The notes: generated from the sequence alone by a model not told the origin. A stretch of DNA of 64,000 bases from Acidobacteriota bacterium (GCA_021818955.1 JAKASR010000018.1:1-64000); one strand, 5' to 3'; positions 49,003-59,169 are shown, numbered from the stretch's first letter. Numbers and translations: made by a program.

Positions 49003-52000
49003 ATGTCCAAGCCGGTTGCCATTAAACCTGAAGTTCGCGAATTCCTGATGGAATTGGCGGAGCAAGCCGGCGTGTCGGAACTGGCGCGGGCCATTGACGC
49101 CGGAGCACGTCCGCAGGCTGGCGGCCTTACTCCGCCGGCGCAATCTCTATTGGCGATATGGCTGCATGTCTTAGCCAAGCGCCCGGTATGGCTGCTCGTT
49201 GCCGATAATGCTGCCGCCGAAGAGCGGTGCCGCGAGCTGGCATTTTTCCAAACCATGTTGCATCACAGCAGCGAGCCGCCACTGGTGATGCCTGCCTGGG
49301 AACATGATCCGTATGAAGGCTTGGCTCCGCATGAGGATATTCAGGAGCGTCAGGCTCTGGCGCTCTGGCGCGCGGCCAGCGACTCCGCCGCGCTGGTAGT
49401 GGCGCCGGCGGTGGCGATGATGTTGCGTTTGGGACCGCCGGCGGATTATCGCGCTTTGGGACAAAGCCTTCGCCGTGGGGAAAGGCTGGAACTGGGAACT
49501 TTAATCGAGCATCTGCGCCGGATCGGCTATCGTCAATCCGAACTCGTCGAAATGCCGGGCCAATTTGCCCGCCGCGGCGGCTTGCTCGATGTCTTTCCTC
49601 CCGAAGCCGATTGGCCGCTGCGGCTGGAATTTTTCGATAATGAGATCGAGTCGCTGCGCCACTTCGATCCGGCAACGCAGCGCTCTACTCAGGCAGTTGA
49701 ACAGGCGGTGCTGGCGCCTTTGGCGGCCGGTGTCGGTGGAGGCGAGGAGGCGGGCCTGGCCGTGGGCTGGGCCGGCCTGCGGCTGGAAACCGGCGCACCG
49801 GCTTCTTATTCGTTCTTCGACCTCAATCCGCGCGCATTCGTACTGGTCTCCGATCCCGAGGCCGTGGCCGCGGAGTGGCGGCGTTGGTGGGAACGCCTGG
49901 AACGACGATATCCCGGCACTCGGGATTTGGCGAAAACGGCCGGTTTGCATGCGCCGGCGCCAGACGACCTTTTTTATTCCCCTGCGGAAATGGCGGAATG
50001 TATCTCTGCGGTTGCAGGCGCCGAGCTGCGCGAGTTGGAGTATACCGCCAACTCTGCTATTTCCTGGGCTCCTCCGGTGAAGGCGCCGTCTGAGCGAACC
50101 GAAGCAGAAGAGGATGGATTTCTCGAGCTAGAAGCCGATGCCATCCTTTTGCGCGCGGAAAGCGGCGGTCGAGGCAGCGAAATGCAAGCCAGACTCCACT
50201 CGCGGCGCGACGCCGATTCGCCGCCGCCGGGTCCCAGCCATTCCGCGGCCAGCGATGCGCAGGCGGTTGCCGGTCACCCATCCCACGCAATCGAAAGGGT
50301 TGACCGGGCCCCTGTTTTTTCGTTTTCCACCCGACCCGCACCGCGGCCGGCGGGCGGCTTGGATCGCATGCTGGAGGAATTGCATCGCCGGCTGGATCGC
50401 GGCGATCGAGTGTTGCTGGCCACCGCAAATATCGGCGAGTTGGAACGTTTGAGCGATTTGTTGCTGGAAAATAACCTGCCGTTTCAATTAGGGATGAGGC
50501 CCGAAGGCGGAGCGGAATGGTTAGCGGAAAAAGCCCACACCCGCCCGGTGACGCCCGCGCCGTTGCTGGTGGCAGGCGCGCTTGCCCATGGGCTGGAATG
50601 GCGAAGCGCGGAGGGCGCCACCCTTATCTGGGGCAATGCCGACCTTTTGCGCCGTGAGCCGGCGCCACCGCAGCCGCCGCGCCCGCGCTCCCGCCTGGGC
50701 GCATTCCTCGGTGATTTTAGCGATCTCAAGCCCGGCGATTTTGTGGTTCACGTCGAGCATGGCATCGCCTGCTATCGCGGGCTCGCGAAAATGCCGGCGG
50801 CTGCAGGCGGCCCGGAAAGCGAGTTCATGCTGCTCGAATACGCCGAAGGCGCCAAACTCTACCTGCCGTTGACGCGCATGGATCAGGTCCAGAAGTACCG
50901 TTCCGGCGATGGCGTCCATCCCCCGCTCGACCGCTTGGGCAGTACGCAATGGATGCAGCGGAAAAACCGGGTCAAGCGGGCCATGCGGGATATGACTGAT
51001 GAGCTGCTCAAGCTCTATGCCGCAAGACAGACCGCGCGTATCGAGCCGTGCGGTCCCGATACCCATTGGCAGCGCGAATTTGAAGATGCCTTCCCTTATA
51101 CCTTGACCGAAGACCAGGAACGCGCCATTGAAGACGTGCGCCGCGACCTGCGGCAACCCCGGCCCATGGATCGTCTGTTGGTCGGCGATGTCGGCTATGG
51201 CAAGACCGAAGTCGCCATGCGCGCCGCTTGCAAGCTGGTGAGCGAAGGCCGGCAGGCGGCAGTGCTGGCGCCTACCACCGTGCTGGCTTTCCAACACTTT
51301 GAAACCTTCCGTAATCGATTTGCGGCATTCCCGGTGCGGATTGAATTGCTCAGCCGTTTTCGTGCCCGCGCCGACCAGGCGGCGGTGTTGGCGGCGCTGG
51401 CGGCGGGCAAAGTGGATATCGTCATCGGCACGCATCGCCTGCTGTCGAAAGACGTGCGCTTCCAACGGCTCGGACTGCTGGTGGTGGATGAAGAGCAGCG
51501 TTTTGGCGTACGGCACAAAGAGCGACTAAAGCAACTTAAACAGGAGGTCCACGTTCTGGCGCTTTCGGCAACCCCGATTCCCCGCACCCTCAACATGTCA
51601 CTGGCAGGGCTGCGCGACTTATCCGTGATCGAAACGCCGCCCAAAGACCGGCTGGCAATCCAGACCGTGGTCGCAAGCTGGAGCGAAGACCTGGTGCGGC
51701 AGGCGCTGGAAACGGAACTGCAGCGCGGTGGCCAGGTATTTTATATTCATAATCGCGTGTCCAGCATCTGGGAAACCGCGGCGCGGCTGCAGGAATTGGC
51801 GCCGGCGGCGCGAATCGCAGTGGCGCATGGACAACTGGATGGCGGCAAGCACGGCGGACGGGCCGCAGCGGCGCGAAGGCTGGCTCCGGCCAGCCTGACA
51901 AGCCGTGGCGGCGATCACGATTCGCCCAGGCAGGCTTCAGAAGACCTGCCCCATCCAACCAGCGGCCGGGCCCGTCCTGGCCGGCCGCCAGCGAGCGAAG

Positions 52001-52905
52001 CCGAATTGGAGCGAGTGATGCTCCGTTTCATTCGCCACCAGGCCGATATCCTGGTTTCGACCAGCATCGTCGAAAACGGCCTGGATATCCCGCTCGCCAA
52101 TACCATTCTGATCGAGCGCGCCGACATGTTTGGCTTGAGCGAGCTGTATCAATTGCGCGGGCGCGTGGGCCGCTCCAATCGCCGAGCCTATGCTTATTTG
52201 CTGGCTCCCCTACTCAATGAACTGTCGCCGCTAGCCCGCAAGCGCCTGGCGGCCATGCGCGAGTTCAGCGATTTGGGCGCCGGTTTTAAAATTGCGGCCC
52301 TTGATTTGGAATTGCGCGGCGCCGGCAACCTGCTCGGCGCCGAGCAAAGCGGCCATATCGAGGCGGTGGGCTTTGATCTCTACCTGCGCATGCTGGAGCA
52401 AACCGTGCGCGAGCGCCGCGGCGAGACGCCGGCCGAAAGCGAAGAAACCCCGGTGCAAATCCAGCTCGGGGTTGAAATTGGCATTCCTGAAAGCTATATT
52501 GCGGGCGAGACGCAGCGCCTGCGCATGTACAAGCGGATTGCCGAAGCCGATAGCGATGCCGCCCGCGAAGACGTGGAGCGCGAACTGGCCGACCGCTTTG
52601 GCTCGCCTCCCGCGCCGGTGCACCACCTGCTCGCCTATGCCGCTATTAAGGCCGAATGCCTGCGCCTAGGCATCCGCGTTTTAGAGCGGCGGCGCGAGCA
52701 GTTGGTGTTGCAATTCAAATCCGAGGCGGGCGCGGAGTTGGATCGCCGCCGGCTGGCCGATCTCGTAGCGCGCACCAAAGGCGCGCAACTCAGTCCCCAG
52801 GGCGTATTGAAGCTGCCCTTCCGTGGCGAGAGCGCCGAGTCCGTGCTCAAAACAGTCCGTACTTTACTGACCCGGCTACGCGCTCCCATTGCCGCCGCCG
52901 GCTGA
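49003..52905 (+). CDS. mfd: Transcription-repair coupling factor
   Basis: Starting at MSKPVAIKPEVREFLMELAE gives 1300 residues; the start is uncertain because no strong ribosome-binding site is visible. The N-terminal UvrB-like part has WEHDPYEGLAPHEDIQERQ and QFARRGGLLDVFPPEADWPLRLEFF. The RNA-polymerase-binding domain has LKPGDFVVHVEHGIACYRGL. The translocase has Walker A LVGDVGYGKTEVAMRAA (about 728), DEEQRFGV (about 828) and SIVENGLDIP. At about 150 residues more than E. coli Mfd, it has low-complexity insertions at about 355-450 and about 946-1003; the second lies within helicase lobe two. Confidence 0.95.
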   Translation: MSKPVAIKPEVREFLMELAEQAGVSELARAIDAGARPQAGGLTPPAQSLLAIWLHVLAKRPVWLLVADNAAAEERCRELAFFQTMLHHSSEPPLVMPAWEHDPYEGLAPHEDIQERQALALWRAASDSAALVVAPAVAMMLRLGPPADYRALGQSLRRGERLELGTLIEHLRRIGYRQSELVEMPGQFARRGGLLDVFPPEADWPLRLEFFDNEIESLRHFDPATQRSTQAVEQAVLAPLAAGVGGGEEAGLAVGWAGLRLETGAPASYSFFDLNPRAFVLVSDPEAVAAEWRRWWERLERRYPGTRDLAKTAGLHAPAPDDLFYSPAEMAECISAVAGAELRELEYTANSAISWAPPVKAPSERTEAEEDGFLELEADAILLRAESGGRGSEMQARLHSRRDADSPPPGPSHSAASDAQAVAGHPSHAIERVDRAPVFSFSTRPAPRPAGGLDRMLEELHRRLDRGDRVLLATANIGELERLSDLLLENNLPFQLGMRPEGGAEWLAEKAHTRPVTPAPLLVAGALAHGLEWRSAEGATLIWGNADLLRREPAPPQPPRPRSRLGAFLGDFSDLKPGDFVVHVEHGIACYRGLAKMPAAAGGPESEFMLLEYAEGAKLYLPLTRMDQVQKYRSGDGVHPPLDRLGSTQWMQRKNRVKRAMRDMTDELLKLYAARQTARIEPCGPDTHWQREFEDAFPYTLTEDQERAIEDVRRDLRQPRPMDRLLVGDVGYGKTEVAMRAACKLVSEGRQAAVLAPTTVLAFQHFETFRNRFAAFPVRIELLSRFRARADQAAVLAALAAGKVDIVIGTHRLLSKDVRFQRLGLLVVDEEQRFGVRHKERLKQLKQEVHVLALSATPIPRTLNMSLAGLRDLSVIETPPKDRLAIQTVVASWSEDLVRQALETELQRGGQVFYIHNRVSSIWETAARLQELAPAARIAVAHGQLDGGKHGGRAAAARRLAPASLTSRGGDHDSPRQASEDLPHPTSGRARPGRPPASEAELERVMLRFIRHQADILVSTSIVENGLDIPLANTILIERADMFGLSELYQLRGRVGRSNRRAYAYLLAPLLNELSPLARKRLAAMREFSDLGAGFKIAALDLELRGAGNLLGAEQSGHIEAVGFDLYLRMLEQTVRERRGETPAESEETPVQIQLGVEIGIPESYIAGETQRLRMYKRIAEADSDAAREDVERELADRFGSPPAPVHHLLAYAAIKAECLRLGIRVLERRREQLVLQFKSEAGAELDRRRLADLVARTKGAQLSPQGVLKLPFRGESAESVLKTVRTLLTRLRAPIAAAG

Positions 52906-52940
52906 TCAAGCGATGCCGGTTTCCGCCTCCCTTGGGGTTT

Positions 52941-53011
52941 CGCCATGCGCCCGGTTTCGGATGGATGCTTGTGAAAGCATTTGCGCCTGAAAGTAAAAAC
53001 GGCCGAGCCGC
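52941..53011 (+). repeat. Diverged modular repeat, 3' module only
   Basis: This decayed 3' module reads gcgcccggtttcggatggat, then gcttgtgaaagcatttgcgcc, with the A-rich spacer and the intact terminal gccgagccgc. The GTCCGG/CCGGAC arms are lost. It lies between the mfd stop and the 3' end of the convergent beta-propeller gene. Confidence 0.7.
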
Positions 53012-53035
53012 CGCCGTTCCGAGATCAAAGCCGCA

Positions 53036-56000
53036 TTAAAGTCGGCCTCCGGATGAGCCGAGCCCAGCCAGGCGGCGGTCTGCCGCTTTCGCGGCGGCAA
53101 TATCGGCTTGCAAGCTTGCGACGCCGGCACTCGCTTGCCGGATATATCCATCCGCCACTTTCACCATCGCCGGCGTGGGCGGCACCAGACCCGTCCCGAT
53201 CTGGTTCGCAATCGAGGTCAACCAGGAGCGCAGACGACCGGGATACACAAGTGCTCCTTCACTGGACTGAATCTTGAGATCCACCAGATGATCGATGTCA
53301 CGGCTCAGGCGTTCCATAGCCGATTGCACTTGGCCGCCGGCGGCTTGGTTACCGGCTATCGCTTTCTTGAGCTCGGTTCGGATAGCGATGGCTTGGTTCA
53401 GATTGGAATCGAGGCGGTTCAGAGCGTCATGAATCCGCATTAACAAAGCAAAACGTTGCTGCAGCTGCGCCTGTGGGGTATGCCAATTGGGGTCGAGTTT
53501 GACTGCAAAGGGCTGCTTCTGCGTCACCTGGCCATAGGTCAGGGTAGCGTAGTAGGTGCCCGGCAATACTTCCGGTCCCACGGGAACGGCGGCGGCAAAG
53601 AAGGAGTTATAGATGCCCTTTACGTCCACGGCGTCCGGGTATCTCATATTCCATTGGAAGCGGTTCATGCCCGGTTTGACGGCCAGCAGCCTTGCTTCCC
53701 GTTGTTTTCGCGCCACGGTGGGATTCGATGAAAGCGGCTTCGGTTTGGTTTTCGTTTTCCGGTGCAGTGTGTAACTGCGGATCATTTTGCCGCTCGCGGT
53801 GGTGAAGCTCAATTTCACGGGCGTGCTGCCGTTGTAGCTGGCCGGCAAGTGGAAAAACACCGAAACTCCCGGCGCCAGGTTTTGGCCTCCCGCGCCTCGC
53901 GGACCCAACCCGCCCCCGCCCGTGGTCAGCCAGGCCTGCTGCGGTTTGAAGAGATGGGCCTCTCCGCTCGCCACTCGCGTGGTCCTCAACTGCTCGAGAA
54001 ATTGGAGATTGTCCAGCACCCAGAAGCCGCGTCCAAACGTAGCGAGCACAACCGCATGCTGCTCGGGCTGAATCTCCACATCATTGACGCGCACTGCCGG
54101 CAAATTGAGTTTCAGCGGCTGCCATTGACGCCCTCCATTCAGGCTCATGTACATGGTCGCGCTGGTACCCGCGAATAACAGGTTGGGATCGTTCGGATCC
54201 TGGCGCACGCTCTCGACGTACTGATCGTCCGGCAGCCCGGCAGTGAGCTGGGTCCAATGCTTGCCGTAATCCGTGGTCTTGTATACATAAGGGTGAAAGT
54301 CGTCCCAATCATACCGGCTCGCCGAAACATAAGCCGCGCCCGGGTGAGCGTGTGAAGGTTCGATGCAGGTGATTGTGGACCAGGTCGGCAGCGCCGGCGG
54401 CCGCACCTGGCTCCAGTGCCCGCCCGCATCGGTGGTCACATACACCAAGCCGTCATCGGAACCGGTCCAGATAATCTTGTCGGTGAGCGGCGAAAAAGCA
54501 ATCGACGAAATGGTGTCGAACATCTCCTCGCCGGTCACGTCCGCGCTGATCGGGCCGCCCGGACGAGCCTGCTTGCTCTTATCGTTGCGCGTGAGGTCCG
54601 GACTGATTACTTTCCAGTGAATGCCTTCATCGAAGGTCTCGAACAAGACGTTCGCTCCCATCAACAACTCGTTTGGATTATGCAAAGCAAACACGACGGG
54701 GTGATGATTCCAACCATAGCGATATTTAATTTTGGATCCTGCAAGTCCAAACTTATAGTCAGGCCAAGGGCTCACATTGGTGACTAATCCCATCCTGCGG
54801 TTCTCTTTCCACTCGATGCTGTAATAACCGCTGCCGTAGGTGATCCAGGGCCGCCCTGGTGTTGGAACTACCCAGCTCATCTCGCCGCCGCGGATGTCTT
54901 TCCAAACCGGCGGAATGCCGCCGAAAGAGACGGCGCTAGGCCCGTCATCCGAGCCTCGATCCTGCTGCGCGCCATAGATATGGAACGGGAATTGATTATC
55001 GAGGTTGGCGTGATAGAACTGCCCGGTCGGCTGGTTGTTCTCGGAACTCCAGGCCTTGCCGCCATTTTGGGTAACGGTTGCACCGCCATCGTTGCCTTCA
55101 ATGAATATTTGCGGGTGGTCAGGATTGATCCAGAGCACATGGTTATCGCCGTGCGGTGGATGCAAAGCGATCAGTTTTTTGCCCTGATTGTGCGAAACAT
55201 AGAGCCCGACATTGGGCAAGTAGATGGTATTGGGGTCCTTGGGATCTACATAGACATTCATGTAATAAAAGGCGCGTTGAGTGATGTTCATGCTGTTGTT
55301 AATCAGTTTCCAGCTCCGGCCGGCATTATCGGAACGGAACAGACCGCCCGCCTGGCCTTTATAATCCGCCTGAATCAGCGCGTACAGAATATTAGGTTGG
55401 CTCGGCGCCACCGCGATGCCCACTTTGCCGAAAATGCCGGTGGGCAAGCCCGGGCGATGGGTAATGTTGATCCAAGTTGCTCCACCGTTCGTGGTCTTGT
55501 AGAGGCCGCTGCCTGGACCGCCACTCGAAAATGTCCAATGCCGACGGGACATCTGCCACATTGCGGCGTATATCACGCCCGGGTGGGACGGATCCATCGC
55601 CAGGCTGATTGCGCCGGTATTGTCGTTGACGTAGAGAATCTTCTTCCAGCTCCGGCCGCCATCGGTGCTCTTGAAGACTCCACGTTCCGGATTGCGTCCG
55701 AACAAATGGCCCAGCGCCGCTACATACACCACATCGGGATTCGTGGGATCTACAAGGATCCAAGTGATGATGTGCGTCTCGCCCAGGCCGATATATTTCC
55801 AGGTTTTTCCGCCATTGGTGGACTTATACATCCCCTGCCCGGTCAGGACCGTATTACGAGGCGCGGAATCGCCCGTGCCCACATAGATGACTTTCGCATT
55901 GGAGGGCGCGATCGCCATTGCGCCGATATTGTTGCACTTGAAGTCCTTGTCGGAGATGTTTTTCCAGCTGTGGCCGTAATCGCTGCTCTTCCAGACGCCC

Positions 56001-56200
56001 CCTCCCGCCGTGCCCATGTAAAAAACATTGGGCTTGGCCGCAATCCCGGCGACGGTAGTGACTCTGCCACCGGTATAAGGGCCTACACTGCGCCAGCGCA
56101 ACGCGCTGGTGAGGCGGCCCGTCGGTACTGGCGCCGCAAATACCGGGGACAAGGCTAAAAAGAGAAAGGAAAAAAATAAAATGCGGTGTGCTTTGAACAT
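53036..56200 (-). CDS. Exported VPS10/BNR-repeat beta-propeller protein
   Basis: The start at 56200 gives MFKAHRILFFSFLFLALSPV, a good signal peptide, and 1054 residues. The upstream open frame is not credible. Many Asp-box repeats occur over residues 30-750 (GGGVWKSSDYGHSWKNI; GMYKSTNGGKTWKYIG; GVFKSTDGGRSWKKI; GLYKTTNGGATWINI; GLVYVTTDAGGHWSQV; TMYMSLNGGRQWQPL), forming one or two sortilin-like propellers. The C-terminal part has a beta-sandwich and then helices (LMRIHDALNRLDSNLNQA). Such proteins are abundant in acidobacteria. The function is unknown; glycan or peptide binding is possible. Confidence 0.85.
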   Translation of the reverse strand: MFKAHRILFFSFLFLALSPVFAAPVPTGRLTSALRWRSVGPYTGGRVTTVAGIAAKPNVFYMGTAGGGVWKSSDYGHSWKNISDKDFKCNNIGAMAIAPSNAKVIYVGTGDSAPRNTVLTGQGMYKSTNGGKTWKYIGLGETHIITWILVDPTNPDVVYVAALGHLFGRNPERGVFKSTDGGRSWKKILYVNDNTGAISLAMDPSHPGVIYAAMWQMSRRHWTFSSGGPGSGLYKTTNGGATWINITHRPGLPTGIFGKVGIAVAPSQPNILYALIQADYKGQAGGLFRSDNAGRSWKLINNSMNITQRAFYYMNVYVDPKDPNTIYLPNVGLYVSHNQGKKLIALHPPHGDNHVLWINPDHPQIFIEGNDGGATVTQNGGKAWSSENNQPTGQFYHANLDNQFPFHIYGAQQDRGSDDGPSAVSFGGIPPVWKDIRGGEMSWVVPTPGRPWITYGSGYYSIEWKENRRMGLVTNVSPWPDYKFGLAGSKIKYRYGWNHHPVVFALHNPNELLMGANVLFETFDEGIHWKVISPDLTRNDKSKQARPGGPISADVTGEEMFDTISSIAFSPLTDKIIWTGSDDGLVYVTTDAGGHWSQVRPPALPTWSTITCIEPSHAHPGAAYVSASRYDWDDFHPYVYKTTDYGKHWTQLTAGLPDDQYVESVRQDPNDPNLLFAGTSATMYMSLNGGRQWQPLKLNLPAVRVNDVEIQPEQHAVVLATFGRGFWVLDNLQFLEQLRTTRVASGEAHLFKPQQAWLTTGGGGLGPRGAGGQNLAPGVSVFFHLPASYNGSTPVKLSFTTASGKMIRSYTLHRKTKTKPKPLSSNPTVARKQREARLLAVKPGMNRFQWNMRYPDAVDVKGIYNSFFAAAVPVGPEVLPGTYYATLTYGQVTQKQPFAVKLDPNWHTPQAQLQQRFALLMRIHDALNRLDSNLNQAIAIRTELKKAIAGNQAAGGQVQSAMERLSRDIDHLVDLKIQSSEGALVYPGRLRSWLTSIANQIGTGLVPPTPAMVKVADGYIRQASAGVASLQADIAAAKAADRRLAGLGSSGGRL

Positions 56201-56454
56201 GTGGGGGTCCCTTGCTCTCCATCCGTACAATCCAGGAATCCAGGTTCGCCGTGCAGCATGCACACCTGCTCTTCTCCGAGCCAGGCTACCCCGGAAAGTA
56301 ATGCTGCAGGATAGTTCGCCGTCTCCGGCTTGCGGGCATGAACAGCCATGCGCCCGCCGCGCTGGCGGACGGCTGCTGAGTATACACGATCCCCTATGAA
56401 TCATAAATATTTTTTAACCGGCTTCAGGCTGGCGGCCAGGCCGAAAGCTCAAAT

Positions 56455-56643
56455 AAGCGTTACCGGCCGAGTCGGACAGCAGTTTTCGTCCGAAATCGCA
56501 GGCCGAAGCGCGGGGTTCCTATTAGGTCCCGCGCCTATTAACGACAATAAACTTTCGGCAGCCATGAGTATTCGCAAAGCGTCCGGTTTCGGCCGGACCT
56601 TTGCGAAAGCGTCAGCGCCTAAAAGTAAAAGCGGCCGAGCCGC
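56455..56643 (+). repeat. Modular repeat, copy 13 (complete, 189 nt)
   Basis: This full-length copy has a single change in the 5' signature (gttaccgg for gttaacgg). It has the standard hairpins and no optional module. Preceding bases (aggctggcggccaggccgaa) may be an additional eroded fragment. It lies between the beta-propeller gene and the metallo-hydrolase gene. Confidence 0.92.
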
Positions 56644-56791
56644 TTTATTGAACAGCAGTCTTTTAGGGTTACATGAGACCTCTGCCCGTATTGGGGTTTT
56701 TCGTCACACCCGGTTGCGTTGCCGCCATCCGATGGCTTGTCTTCCGCGGCGGGAAACAGGAAACTAGCTAAGGAAGACATTCCCCCCCACC

Positions 56792-57640
56792 ATGCTCTGG
56801 CAACGCAGTTTAGGCAAATTCGAACTGACGGTGATTGCCGATCGGGCCTACCGCTCCGATGGCGGACAAATGTTCGGTGTCGTTCCCAAGCGGCTTTGGG
56901 GCGCACAGGTCCCCAGCGATGAGCTTAATCGCATCACCATGGGGATGAACTCGCTGCTGGTGCGCACCGGTGGCCAGACGGTATTAATTGAAACCGGAGC
57001 GGGTAACAAGCTGAACCCGAAACAGATGGATATCTGGGCGGTGGACCCGCGCCGTGATTATTTGGAACGCCTGGCGGCAGCCGGTTTTCCCGCCGATACG
57101 ATTGACATGGTCATCAATACTCATCTGCATTTCGATCATTGCGGCTGGAATACTGTACGCGATGAGGAAGGTCGCATACAGCCGGCTTTTCCCCGCGCCC
57201 GCTATTACGTGCAGCGAGGGGAGTGGGAGCGCGCGCGCGCACAGCATGAACGCGACCGCATCAGTTATCTGGACGAAAATTACACCCCGCTGGTGGAATC
57301 GGGCCGGATGACGCTGCTCGAAGGCGATCGCGAACTGCTCCCCGGAATCCGCGTGCGGGTACAGTGCGGGCATACGCGCTGGATGCAGGTGGTCGAAGTG
57401 CGTTCAGAGGGTGAATGCGCCTGCTATATCTCCGATCTGATGCCAACGCGCTGGCATCTGCAGCCGACCTGGGTGACTGCTTTCGATCTTTACCCGCTGG
57501 AAACCATTGCGAACAAACACCACCTGCTGGAAGCGGCGGTGCGCGAGCGCTGGCTCATGGTCTTCACCCATGATCCGGAACTGCCCTGGGCCGAAGTTGA
57601 GCAGGGCGAGCATGGAAAATTCCGCCTCCGCACCGCTTGA
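56792..57640 (+). CDS. Metallo-beta-lactamase-fold hydrolase
   Basis: This 282-residue protein has the MBL zinc motif NTHLHFDHCGWN (His111, His113, Asp115, His116), the later His in VQCGHTRWMQ, the bridging Asp in YISDLMPTRW and a terminal VFTHDPELPW. This arrangement is close to lactonase-like and other quorum-quenching-type hydrolases, but substrate choice cannot be inferred. No signal peptide is visible, so it is cytoplasmic. The ribosome-binding site (AAGGAAG) is about 17 nt upstream of the chosen ATG, which is longer than ideal. Confidence 0.87.
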   Translation: MLWQRSLGKFELTVIADRAYRSDGGQMFGVVPKRLWGAQVPSDELNRITMGMNSLLVRTGGQTVLIETGAGNKLNPKQMDIWAVDPRRDYLERLAAAGFPADTIDMVINTHLHFDHCGWNTVRDEEGRIQPAFPRARYYVQRGEWERARAQHERDRISYLDENYTPLVESGRMTLLEGDRELLPGIRVRVQCGHTRWMQVVEVRSEGECACYISDLMPTRWHLQPTWVTAFDLYPLETIANKHHLLEAAVRERWLMVFTHDPELPWAEVEQGEHGKFRLRTA

Positions 57641-57703
57641 ACTACACACCCCTGCCCCCATCCAGGCATCGCAAAGAAAGAATGCGACACCGGAGGTATC
57701 AGT

Positions 57704-58561
57704 ATGAGTACAGTGCGCAGTATTGAACGGCGCATTTTCCAGCGCCGGCAGGCGGACCGCGAACTGCATCAGTTGGCGGCTGTCCAGCCTGGTGTACTGC
57801 AAATGCGCGGAGTGGAATGGAACGGCGTCTGGTCCGGCTATATGATCTTCGCCGGAGTCGCCATTCTGCTATTGAGTTTTGTGCTCGGTATCGGGTTCTC
57901 GTCGGTAAATCCGATGCTTCCTTCTTCCTGGGCCGGAGCGGGCAGCGGGATGGGGATCTGGAGCGTGATTGCGCTGCTCATCTCCACGTTCATCGGCTGT
58001 TGGGTTGCAGGCCGGACGCCCCCCGCCACTCGGCAACACGGCATTGCCAAGGGCTTGGTGCTTTGGGGCATGATTCTGCTGACCATGCTGGCGATCGGAG
58101 GTTGGGTAGCCGGCCAGGCGATTAAAGTTGCCGCTTCCGGCACTGCCGTGGCTTCCAGCGCCCTCACTGGCGCTTCCCAGACCGGGGTCACCATTTTTCA
58201 TGGCAAACTCCGCACCGATGGTTTTAATGTGAGCCGCGCCCAGGCTGGCGATATCGGCGCTCGCATCGCTTCCGGACACACTGCCAGCGCCGCTACGGCG
58301 CTGGCGCACGATAGCGGCATGCCACTCGCAGCGGCTACGGCCGAGGTCAGCAAAATCCGTAGTTCAGTGAGTGGCGTGGGTGGAAGCGTGAAAAGCATGG
58401 CTTCGAAAGCGGCGCCGGCCGCCAAGACCGGGGGCAGCGCCATCTCCTGGGCTTATTTCTGGGTTGCTCTCCTCGGCCTCGGCTGCGCCATCCTGGGCGG
58501 CGCGCTGGGCGGCGGCGGTTTGCGGCGTAGCGCAACTACCCCGGCGCCGCGTAAAGCTTAA
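57704..58561 (+). CDS. Hypothetical membrane protein
   Basis: This 285-residue protein has a good ribosome-binding site (GGAGG). It has a charged cytosolic N-terminus, three membrane helices at about 48-155 (MIFAGVAILLLSFVLGIGF; IWSVIALLISTFIGCWVAG; GLVLWGMILLTMLAIGGWVAG), an Ala/Ser/Gly-rich loop and a last helix (FWVALLGLGCAILGGALGGGGL). The topology recalls small bacterial TIGR04086-like membrane proteins, but I cannot assign a family. It follows the metallo-hydrolase by 63 nt, and a repeat copy starts 12 nt after its stop. Confidence 0.65.
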   Translation: MSTVRSIERRIFQRRQADRELHQLAAVQPGVLQMRGVEWNGVWSGYMIFAGVAILLLSFVLGIGFSSVNPMLPSSWAGAGSGMGIWSVIALLISTFIGCWVAGRTPPATRQHGIAKGLVLWGMILLTMLAIGGWVAGQAIKVAASGTAVASSALTGASQTGVTIFHGKLRTDGFNVSRAQAGDIGARIASGHTASAATALAHDSGMPLAAATAEVSKIRSSVSGVGGSVKSMASKAAPAAKTGGSAISWAYFWVALLGLGCAILGGALGGGGLRRSATTPAPRKA

Positions 58562-58572
58562 TGCTTAGACAA

Positions 58573-58792
58573 AAAGCGTTAACGGTCGAGTCGGACAGCA
58601 GTTTTCGTCCGAAATCGCAGGCCGAAGCGCGGGGTTCCTATTAGGTCCCGCGCCTATGAACGACAATACCAAGCAATTCCGCAGGAATTGCGCCTGGCAA
58701 TGCCCGGCCGCCATGAGTATTCGCCAAGCGTCCGGTTTCGGCCGGACCTTTGCGAAAGCGTCAGCGCCTAAAAGTAAAAGCGGCCGTGCCGC
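58573..58792 (+). repeat. Modular repeat, copy 14 (complete, alternative hairpin position)
   Basis: This copy is 220 nt. It lacks the optional hairpin after ttttcgtc but has the alternative one after aacgacaatacca (58672-58690, arms GCAATTCC and GGAATTGC, loop GCA), as in copy 3. The terminal hairpin has one change (gccgtgccgc). Confidence 0.92.
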
Positions 58793-58872
58793 TCTTGGCC
58801 GGTTCTCCGCGTCCGGCGGGGAACCCGCCAGGGAATGGGATCGCGGGGCAGAGGGGCTGGCATTTACAAGCT

Positions 58873-59169
58873 TTAAAATTTGAAGAGTTGGTCTAGCTTT
58901 TTGCGCGCGGCATCAGCCGGATTGGCGCGCGGCGCCTGATTGACGGCTACTACCTTGAGCGGCGAAAAATAATCGCAATAATTATTCCTGTCTTTGGCGC
59001 GCACCCACTCGGCTTGGGTTTCCTGGCATTCGTTGTGTTTGCTCGGATCGAAATGCCGGCAGTTTCGGCAGACGTGCAGATCGGCATCGCATTGAGCGCA
59101 GGTGGCCCGGGTCGGAACCTTTTCTCCGCTTAAAAGCCGTAATTCGTGGCCACACTTCCAGCAGTTCAT
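58873..59169 (-). CDS. Small zinc-ribbon protein
   Basis: This 98-residue protein has CWKCGHEL (3-6), CAQCDADLHVCRNCRHFD and later single Cys residues (NECQE, NYCDYFSP), enough for two zinc sites. The C-terminal helix is basic (AARKKLDQLFKF). It is probably cytosolic and may bind nucleic acid or protein. No named family is certain. Confidence 0.75.
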   Translation of the reverse strand: MNCWKCGHELRLLSGEKVPTRATCAQCDADLHVCRNCRHFDPSKHNECQETQAEWVRAKDRNNYCDYFSPLKVVAVNQAPRANPADAARKKLDQLFKF

